Assembly: GCF_000485595.1 (NCBI RefSeq)
Contig: NW_014577115.1
Location: 457,568 to 504,045, forward strand
DNA length: 46,478 nucleotides
Direction of reading: 5' to 3'
DNA from: Priapulus caudatus
Lineage: Eukaryota > Priapulida > Priapulimorpha > Priapulimorphida > Priapulidae
Made by a program: the position numbers and the translations under genes. Position 1 is the stretch's first letter; every line of letters starts with the position of its first letter. Below the pieces are notes generated by a model. The model saw only the letters and a program-made list of their open reading frames with translations, ran no database searches and was not told where the DNA came from. Shown in pieces: positions 38,472 through 46,478 of this stretch.

Positions 38472-38622
38472 CCACACATACACACACACGCACGCATGCA
38501 CGCGTACACACACACCACACACACACACACACACACACCACACACACAACACACACACACCACACACACACACACAACCACGCACACACACGCATTGCAC
38601 GCAACACACACGCACGCATGCA
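38256..38622. repeat. (CA)n microsatellite/minisatellite
   Basis: Long CACACA array with CACCACA, CGCACG and ACATACA variants; open in several frames by composition only. Confidence 0.95.
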
Positions 38623-38699
38623 TTGCTCCCCGTGAGGCGTAAAGATGAATTCGAATTTGTAAATGTAAAATCATAAAATGGATAATGTCGGGACATTAT

Positions 38700-38936
38700 A
38701 TTTGTGAATAAGCGGGTAGAGAAAGTACAGAAGCGGAGAATGTATAGAAGAAGGAGGGGGGGAGGAAAGAGTACAGGGAAAAGGTATATGAGGCATAGAG
38801 GAGGTAGAGAAGGGTGAGAAGCTAAAAGCGAGGAAGAAGTTACATTAGATAGAGATAGAATAGGAGAAGGGGACGGAAAAGGAGAAGGCAGCAATGGGAG
38901 AGAATACAGAGGTAGCGGATGAGGAAAAAGCATTCC
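38700..38936. repeat. Polypurine (GA-rich) tract
   Basis: GAGAAG, GGAGGAA and AGAGAAGG-type words almost without pyrimidines. A pyrimidine-rich stretch follows (38944-39005), so the two can pair partially. Confidence 0.8.
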
Positions 38937-39022
38937 ATAAACCTCTCTCAATTTCCGTCCCCTCTACCTTTTTTCTCCCCCCCCAACCATCTCTACCATA
39001 TCACCTCCTCTGCATTCAGTCT

Positions 39023-39083
39023 TTCAGAAGTAGATAATAGAAGATAATAAGTAAAAGTAGAATTCCTATTATCTACTTCTGAA
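39023..39083. repeat. TCAGAAG hairpin, 18-bp perfect arms
   Basis: TTCAGAAGTAGATAATAG (39023-39040) and its complement (39066-39083), 25-base loop. Arms match the 21168 hairpin across ATCAGAAGTAGATAATA apart from the first base. Confidence 0.95.
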
Positions 39084-39494
39084 TATATTGAATGCTAAAC
39101 AAATATTCACCACAGGCGGGAATCTCGCGTATGGCGGATAGAGACATGCTAAACTGAAACGTCGCGTATCGAATTGCGATACACATTAATACTGGAGAAG
39201 CTATAGCATAAATGTACAGCACAAGCAGTACGGGTTGTCAGACCGATCCACCATCCTCGTTGTCCTCATTAAAACCGAGTATACACGAGAAACTCGTAGT
39301 AGAGCAGATACCACAATAAAACAAGGAGTATATGCGAGGCCAGGTGGGGGAGTAGGCATGCAGGATGATGGTGGCGTGAATCAGTTTTATATGTTAGCGT
39401 AACTCGTTGGCATCCAGGTTCTATAGGCCTACTGTGTTATGAGGCTGGGACGCCATCATGTGGCGAGTTCTTTTACTAGCATGCGCGCGTACAG

Positions 39495-39496
<2 letters not shown>

Positions 39497-39534
<38 letters not shown>

Positions 39535-39555
39535 TTTATAACAATGATGATGATG

Positions 39556-39596
<41 letters not shown>

Positions 39597-39628
39597 AAAA
39601 ATAATAATGATGACGATGATGATAATGT
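39497..39628. repeat. (AAT)n and (GAT)n triplet repeats
   Basis: AATAATAAT (39497-39531), then GATGATGAT (39545-39596). The GAT part is the left edge of duplicated block A. Confidence 0.95.
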
Positions 39629-39929
39629 GACAATATTATCGATTCGTGTTTATTATAATCGCCGTTAATTCGCCAGTAAATCTGTTGATCGATAAATTCA
39701 ATTAAAACGGCAGAACATATTAATGCATACAGGCATAGTTTTAATAAGAAACAACGAAAATATTTTATTTTACACAAAAATATTCCTATTATTGACTAAT
39801 TATTTCACTTTACAACAAAAACATTTGGCATACACATGTACAGAAAGCTGGCAATTTATGTTTAGCCGGAGTTTATTAGAATGGACGACTAGGCATGAGG
39901 TTGTGCGTGGTTGTACAGCACGCCATGCC

Positions 39930-40134
39930 CAGGGGGATCCAGAGGGTTTTGGGTAACCAGTTTCCATAGTTCTAGTCTCAGCTAGGGGGCTCCGGGCATG
40001 CCTCCCCCCGGGAAATCTTTAAAAATTAGGCTATATTTGGTGAATTCTGGTGAATTCTGAGGGTCAATTCTGAAAGATACCCCAGCCGTTACCGGTTCTG
40101 GAAACCGGTGCAAACCGGCCTAAATCCACGCCTG
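39930..40134. mobile_element. hAT-like MITE, 5-bp TSD ATGCC (copy in block A1)
   Basis: Starts CAGGGGGATCCAG, ends CTAAATCCACGCCTG; direct repeat ATGCC at 39925-39929 and 40135-40139. Orthologous to the insertion at 43173, so it predates the block duplication or the two are alleles. Confidence 0.8.
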
Positions 40135-40739
40135 ATGCCCCTATATTTAACACTCAACACAAAACTTTAGGTTTGCTAACACAATTAAACCTAACCTAGG
40201 TTTAATTTTAAACCACAAACCCCCACGTTAGCTAACACTGAACATAGCCATTAATAAAACAATAACAACCACATTCAAAGTGAAATTAAAATAAAATAAA
40301 TGTATCACAAGCCGGTCACGACATAATACGAGACTATCCCATCTATATTTACCAGCAAGTCCTGTACTCTATGGACATTCACATAACAGTTGACTAACAT
40401 ATTTATTTGAACAGTGAACGCGTTAACTTTTTCAACGTTTTATAAATAAAAAAACCAACAACAACCAAGTAACACTCACCACCTGAAGACTGATAGCAAA
40501 TTCATTACAATACAACTGCCCGAATAAAATTACTCAACATTTCACGCGTTGCAGTTTCAATAGAAGCAATACCTAGCCAAAGTTACACGCATACAGCTTG
40601 CCAGTTCAGTAATGTAGGCCTACGGTGGTGTTAGTAGGGCTATCGATTCATCACGACAATGTTATGAGACAAGGTTAGGTAAGATTCGTCTCACGACCAT
40701 GCAGGTTATTAGAACAGTGTTAAAATTAAAGTTAGGGGT

Positions 40740-40843
40740 ATCAGGAGTGATAATAATAATAGATAATATAATATATATAATATATATATTATATATCATA
40801 TAATATATATATAATATATATATAATATATATAATATATATAT

Positions 40844-40878
<35 letters not shown>

Positions 40879-40884
40879 ATATTA

Positions 40885-40916
<32 letters not shown>

Positions 40917-40949
40917 ATAATCGCTAATCTATTATTATTCACTCTTGAT
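40740..40949. repeat. TCAGGAG palindromic element with TA core (block A1)
   Basis: ATCAGGAGTGATAATAATAA ... TTATTATTCACTCTTGAT with about 150 bp of TATATAAT between. Confidence 0.9.
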
Positions 40950-41456
40950 ATTATTATGGGTAGCCTCTGTCTGAATTTATTGAATTATAGAGTACTCGTG
41001 ATTCTAGCCTGACATGAACATGTTTTAGCCCGACTTCTGGAACCCCATCGTAGTAACGTCGCAAAAAACGGAAGTGGTCGTGACGATAATATTCGATGAA
41101 GCAGCTCATTGACGTGGCGACATCTAGGCGCAACTGCTTTCAGCACTCTCGGCGTTCCGCGCGCGCAAAGCGAGCGAGCGAGCGAGCACGGCAATAATAT
41201 TACATGCATTCATACAGCAGAGACATGAAAGGCGCTCTCGCACAAGCGGTTTTGTGTCGCCGCCCGCGCCATCGACCAGAATCTGCCAGTATAGAACCAA
41301 CAGCGAGACGCAAGCTTTCCCGCAAAGCTAATTCTGCCGTCTTAGTGCGGCGTCGTCACGCAGCCAGGACCCATCTTGATACACACATCACTCGCGCGAA
41401 GGCAATCTCACAGCGACAACGATTGAGATGTAATAGCGAAACGTTGTATAAACGAA

Positions 41457-41487
<31 letters not shown>

Positions 41488-41622
41488 AACGATGACGACG
41501 ACGATGACGACGACGACAACGACGATGACGACAACGATGACGACGATGACGACGACGACGACGACGACAACGATGACGACGACGACAACGACGACGACAA
41601 CGACGACGACGACGACGACGAA
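41457..41622. repeat. (GAC)n triplet array
   Basis: GACGACGAC with GAT and AAC variants. It follows copy A1 and is absent after A2. Confidence 0.95.
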
Positions 41623-42784
41623 CACGAGAAAAATCTTTTACGAAAATTATGTATGCACGAGCGAAGTGTGCACTTAACGGCAAAATGTTTTTGCGGTGAT
41701 GGTTTGAAGCTCTCAGTTTTACACGGCGGCGACGGTGCTTACACATGTTTAATAGTCTCATATTCTCCCTCCTCAATTATCTCAGAGAAAGTGTTAAGTT
41801 TATTCTCGCGAGTTTTTCACTTGTGTGTATCTCATCGTTTCGTCAGAGTTCTGCGAGAGTTAAGGAGTAAGTAGTGAAGTTATGAAGTAGGTAGTAAATT
41901 ATTCGACGTCAGATCGACAGAATGCCGAACTGACAGCGACTGCCTGTGTGGGTCGTGAGGGTGGGAGCGGGAGCTGGGTTTACACTACCGACTTTATGTT
42001 GGCGAATCAATTGGCGAGTTGGACCATTTTCGCAATTCGGCAACTCCGAGTTGGCGAAAATAGAACATGTTCTAATTTCCCAACTAGTTGCTATCGATCG
42101 GTTGGTCGCACAACTTTTGCGTTTACACTGCCGATTGTCGGTTGTATAATTGATACGTTGGTCCAATTCGCCAATTCGCCAACACAAAGTCGGTAGTGTA
42201 AACCCAGCTTAAGAAATCAAGCAATGAATTTTATAACAACGACGCACTCGCCCACGGGACGATTCGACACGAAAAACCTTTTCAGGCTCTTCAAACGCTG
42301 GCTATTCCCAATGCCATGGCAACGCGATATTGGTTTTAAAGCCGGACGCCAGAAACCATTTGCACCCGCCGTGAAGCGATCCTCGGCGGTTGTCTCTAGC
42401 AGCCGCTATGCTGACAGTATCCGCGTATTGTGTTACTCCATTAACCATCTCGCCCGCCGAGCTACACGATGCTATTATACGATATCGCTCTTTCACTTTC
42501 TGTTCGCCGCCTATTTACCTTGCGTCGCTTCCCTTCCCGGTCACCGACGCCTCGCTTTGCGTTCGTTGGCCGGTAAAGCTAGCTCGACAATCTCAATATT
42601 GACAGCGTCGTATACGTCCTATAGCTATCCGTTGCACACGCGTACATGCCTGAACAAATGAAAGGCGTGTTCGCCCGTGTTGTGAGTGCGTACGTGCGTG
42701 CGTGCGAACGGATGAGCGAGCTTGAGTGCCCATGTGCGCGTGTGTACGAGAGGGTGGAAGCGTTGTATAACGGAGATTGACGAC
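41623..42784. other. Spacer between blocks A1 and A2, no gene identified
   Basis: Single-copy in this window apart from a MITE (41972-42209). Several plus-strand frames of 70-145 codons occur, including 42224-42661, but none resembles a protein family I know. A GCGTGCGTGC tract lies at about 42687-42710. Confidence 0.4.
41972..42209. mobile_element. Short MITE with about 45-bp TIRs (AGCTGGGTTTACAC)
   Basis: AGCTGGGTTTACACTACCGA ... GTTGGCGAAT and its complement ending GTGTAAACCCAGCT form a near-perfect fold-back over most of the 238 bp. Further GTTGGCGA/TCGCCAAC words lie inside. A target duplication is not evident. GGGTTTACAC-type ends are common among invertebrate MITEs. Confidence 0.85.
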
Positions 42785-42791
42785 TATAACA

Positions 42792-42838
<47 letters not shown>

Positions 42839-43172
42839 AAGAATAATAATGATGACGATGATGATAATTCCGACAATATTATCGATTCGTGTTTATTATA
42901 ATCGCCGTTAATTAGCCAGTAAACTGTTGATCGATAATTCTAATTAAAACGGCAGAAAATATTAATGCATACAGGCATAGTTTGTAATAAGAACAACGAA
43001 ATATTTTTATTTTACACAAAAATATTCTCTATTATTGACTAATTATTTTCACGTTACAACAAAACATTTGGCATACACATGTACAGAAGCTGGCAATTTA
43101 TCTTTCGCCGGAGTTTATTAGAATGGACCGACTAGGCATGAGGTTATGCGTGGTTGTACAGCACGCCATGCC

Positions 43173-43379
43173 CAGGGGCGGATCCAGAGGGTTTGGGTAA
43201 CCAGTTTCCATAGTTCTAGTCTTAGCTAGGGGGGTCCGGGGGCATGCCCCCCCGGGAATCTTTACAAAATTAGGCTATATTTGGTGCATTCTGGTGAATT
43301 TTGAGGGTCAATTCTGAAAGATACCCAGCCTGTGACCGGTTTCTGGAAACCGGTGCAAACCGGCCTAAATCCGCGCCTG
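43173..43379. mobile_element. hAT-like MITE, 5-bp TSD ATGCC (copy in block A2)
   Basis: CAGGGGCGGATCCAG ... CTAAATCCGCGCCTG with ATGCC at 43168-43172 and 43380-43384. Contains the GGGGGTCCGGGGGCATGCCC motif that recurs as fragments elsewhere in the window. Confidence 0.85.
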
Positions 43380-44006
43380 ATGCCCCTATATTTAACACTC
43401 AACACAAACTTTAGGTTGCTAAACACAATTAAACCTAACCTAGGTTTAATTTTAACCACAACCCCCACGTTAGCCTTAACACTGAACATAGCCCATTAAT
43501 AAAACAATAACAACCACATTCAAAGTGAAATTAAAATAAAATAAATGTATCACAAGCCGGTCACATATATACGAGACTATCCCATCTATATTTACCAGCA
43601 AGTCCTGTACTCTATGGACATTCACATAACAGTTGACTAACATATTTATTTGAACAGTGAACGCGTTAACTTTTCAACGTTTTATAATAAAAAAAACCAA
43701 CAACAACCAAGTAACACTCACCACCTGAAGACTGATATAGCAAATTCATTAGCAAAATTCAATAGCAAATTCATTACAATACGACCGCCCGAATAAAATC
43801 ACCAACATTTCACGCGTTGCAGTTTCAATAGAAGCGATACCTAGCCAAAGTTACACGCATACAGCTTGCCAGTTCAGTAATGTAAGCCTACGGTGGTGTA
43901 GTAGGGCTATCGATTCATCACGACAATGTTATGAGACAAGGTTAGGTTAGATTAGTCTCACGACCAGGTTATTAGAGGCAGTGTTAAAATTAGGGTTAGG
44001 GATATT

Positions 44007-44104
44007 ATCAGGAGTGAATAATAATAATAGATAATATAATATATAATATATATATAATATATATATATATAATAATCGCTAATCTATTATTATTCACTCT
44101 TGAT
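44007..44104. repeat. TCAGGAG palindromic element with short TA core (block A2)
   Basis: Same arms as 40740-40949 but only 98 bp, because the TA core is about 110 bp shorter. Confidence 0.9.
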
Positions 44105-44586
44105 ATTATTATGGATAGCCTCTGTCTGAATTTATTGAATTATAGATACTCGTGATTCTAGCCTGACATGAACATGTTTTAGCCCGACTTCTGGAACCCA
44201 TCGTTGTAACGTCGCAAAAAACGGAAGTGGTGTGACGATAATATTCGATGAAGCAGCTCATTGACGTGGCGACATCTAGCGGCAGACTCTTTCAGCACTC
44301 TCGGCGTCCGCGCGAGCGAGCGAGCGAGCGAGCAAGGCAAATATATACATGCATTCATACAGCAGAGACATGAAAGGCGCTCTCGCAACAAGCGGTTTTT
44401 GTGCGCCGCCGCGCCATCGACCAGAATCTGCCAGTAGAACCAACAGCGGAGACGCAAGCTTTCCCGCAAAGCTAATTCTGCCGTCTTAGTGCGCGTCTGC
44501 ACGCAGCAGGACGCCATCTTGATACACACATCACTCGCGCGAAGCAATCTCACAGCGACAACGATTGAGATGTAATAGCGAAACGA

Positions 44587-45786
44587 ATGTCAATACACGA
44601 TCAGCAGAGCAGGTCGGTCGGAGCACGAGTTCATCTGTGAGGGCATGCAGTCTGTACTCCCCTAGCAGTCCACACATGTCGGCACTCGGTGTTGGCAGGA
44701 CGTGGACAGTGTATACGTCTCCCCCTCCTCCTCCTCCTCCTCCTCCTCCTCCTTCTCCTCTTCCTCCTCCTGCTGCTGCTGGTGCTACGTACATTTTAAA
44801 GATGGCTGCAAGGGCAAGCTTTTCCGGACAATTACTGGTAGATATCAGTGGTAGATGTCTGATGTTATGTTATCAGGAGTGTCTAATATAGATTATATAT
44901 TATAATCTTATATTAGATTATATATTATAATCTTATATTAGATTATATATTATAATCTTATATTAGATTATATATTATAATCTTATATTAGATTATATAT
45001 TATAATCTTAGATTAGATTATATATTATAATCTTATATTAGATGATATATTATACACTCCTGATGTTATAATGTTAGATACTGAATGTCTAGTGGCACAA
45101 TCAAGCTACTTGTATTGAGGTCGATGTATAGATGACGAGAGTATTGACGCGTATCGGTGATTGACAAGTGGCTCGGGCCAATCATTGTTTCGAATGGGCG
45201 TTCTAGAAACATTGCGTAGTAGCGAAGTGCAGCGATGTCGACATGTTTGGGTACACACGCTTTAAAAACACACGTATAAGAAATGGTGTAGCTTGACCTA
45301 CCTAGCAACTATTTCTGGGGGTTTATCTGTGTGTTTCTATCGCTGTGGTGATCTCGTTTAGGTCTCGTCTGTCGATCTAGCGCGTATTGTTCAGTAGACA
45401 AGCATTAATCATTCGCCGTTAATTAAACAAGTCAAATAAAATCGACCCGGCAAATGATAAAATAAAAATTAATTAACCGCGTTGACAAATAGACACGATG
45501 GGGTTCAAGGGAGCTGTTTCGGTACTTACATGCACCGGGATCTAACCCGCCGCGGGGTGAAGCGTGCAGCGTTCGCCCCAACCTCGCGTCACTCTCCGCC
45601 GTCGCTTGCCGCCGGCTGCCGCCTGCCGCAGCTCGAAGCTCCTGCAACGCGCATGCGTGCGTGCGACCAAGTGATTACGATAATACACCACGCTGATTAT
45701 GAAAATTGTGCTACTATGCATGATTGCAAATTGAACGCGTACTTACAGCTGTGCCATAATAATAAGTTATATATATATATATATAT
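44587..45786. repeat. Duplicated block B, copy 2
   Basis: Second copy of 32061-33650, with a clean (CTC)n tract (about 44723-44773). Shorter than copy 1 by many small deletions. Confidence 0.9.
44872..45064. repeat. TCAGGAG palindromic element with regular 25-bp self-complementary array
   Basis: Ends ATCAGGAGTGT and ACACTCCTGAT. Inside are about six units of TTAGATTATATATTATAATC (period 25), each containing AGATTATA-TAT-TATAATCT, so both the element and each unit can form hairpins. Confidence 0.95.
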
Positions 45787-46478
45787 ATAATATTATCATG
45801 GTAACGCGTATATTGCATTGTAATTACATATCATCATTTAACTGGTTACATTCTGTTCTTGTGAAGCCTGACGAAAAGACATATGTGCTTGAAAGATGTT
45901 GAAATAAAAAAGCGACACGTTTTTCCAATTTTTATAGCCCCAGCCAAATATCACACAAAATTAGTGACATTTTGGGACGGGTTGTTTTTAGGATTGTAGA
46001 CTTGGGATAAACCCTAGCCAGGATGAATTATATTACCAAAGCTACGAGAAACCACGACAAAATGACGCGTTTCAGACAACGGCTCAGACATATAATCTTG
46101 ATATAACGTTAGGAGTAGGATCGATGACATATGACTAATAATCGTTGTCAGAACGGCCCCTAGATGGCAGGGGACTGTATATGCACTCATCGTTGGCCTG
46201 CATCTGGCGCGAACCGTAAGGTACTAAACTGAAAGTAATTCACACGTAAACTGTTGCCACATTTTTCAAACATTGGCGAAATGTTCGGCCGGGAAAAGTT
46301 TATTAATTCGACTAATACTGCAACATGGTTTCAGCATTTTACCGTTGTACGCTCTCCTTCTTTATACGCTCTTGATACTATCATCTTATCATCCTATATT
46401 ATCTTACTCCTGCTACTAGTACTACTACTACTACTACTAGTACTACTACTACTCTACTCTAGTCTAATCACTAGTATT
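45787..46478. other. Right-edge region, no gene identified
   Basis: Contains GCCTGACGAAAAGACATATG ... AAATAAAA (45867-45910), a layout seen near 3' ends of some non-LTR or Penelope-type elements, but too short to call. A (TAC)n tract (46415-46452) lies at the edge. Confidence 0.35.

Larger units (their letters stand above)
39538..41455. repeat. Duplicated block A, copy 1
   Basis: Collinear with 42785-44584. Shared landmarks: GATTCGTGTTTATTATAATCG, a hAT-like MITE, TCACAAGCCGGTCAC, ACGCGTTGCAGTTTCAATAG, a TCAGGAG palindrome, GAAGCAGCTCATTGACGTGG, a GAGC tract, and CTCACAGCGACAACGATTG. Copies differ mainly by one- to few-base indels and by the length of the TA core in the palindrome. Confidence 0.95.
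42785..44584. repeat. Duplicated block A, copy 2
   Basis: Second copy of 39538-41455. Begins with (GAT)n (42794-42836) and runs directly into block B2 at about 44585, whereas copy A1 runs into a GAC array. Confidence 0.95.

Noticed and set aside
41204-41677. Frame containing poly-Thr/Met from the GAC array
   Set aside because: Triplet repeat artefact; the duplicate block A2 does not preserve the frame.
42224-42661. 145-codon plus-strand frame in the A1-A2 spacer
   Set aside because: No homology recognised, no splice context, codon use not distinctive; left as a possible but unsupported ORF.

Overview
This is a eukaryotic nuclear window from an animal, most likely a non-vertebrate and probably marine; I cannot narrow it further. 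Every confident gene is split into short exons with GT-AG introns (one GC-AG). The protein families are metazoan housekeeping or secretory genes, and there is an interstitial TTAGGG tract. I saw no bacterial operons, tRNA, rRNA or CRISPR.

Left part (1-28 kb), gene order: a sorting nexin 1/2-like first exon (-, 635-730) lies head-to-head with a complete 12-exon UBE2Q-type ubiquitin-conjugating enzyme gene (+, 1056-9726, 374 codons). Converging on it is a short KGD4/MRPS36-like gene (-, 14011-15338; first exon not found). Divergent from that is a furin/PCSK-type proprotein convertase of which only the signal/prodomain exons are present (+, 18815-21103). Next comes a mitochondrial tryptophanyl-tRNA synthetase gene (WARS2, -, 27042 down to 23191) that lacks its C-terminal half. 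Both the convertase and WARS2 lose their 3' exons toward the same 2.1 kb interval, which holds a decayed retrotransposon end, a 37-bp minisatellite and a single N (22546). That looks like an assembly join or a rearrangement.

The introns and intergenic DNA carry datable mobile elements. These include a 1.2 kb hAT-like fossil with 14-bp terminal inverted repeats (TIRs), three kinds of non-autonomous elements with CAGGG termini and 5-bp target duplications, a 748-bp element with a 10-bp target duplication, a 147-bp retroposed fragment with an 11-bp target duplication, and several fold-back elements.

Right part (28-46 kb): this is dominated by simple repeats (CA minisatellite, CT/GA tracts, a 1.4 kb TATATG array, long TA tracts, GAC/GAT/CTC triplets), a 25-N gap (34762-34786) and two duplicated blocks (A1/A2 and B1/B2) whose copies differ by many small indels. 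Embedded in it on the minus strand are at least four phase-consistent exons (37563 down to 28134) of a gene I cannot name. Its product ends in a long intrinsically disordered tail with proline-rich stretches and several tyrosine motifs of the YE-x-hydrophobic type.

The most novel structure here is a family of at least eight palindromic units with TCAGGAG/CTCCTGA ends, most of them containing or abutting a low-complexity array, plus two related TCAGAAG hairpins.
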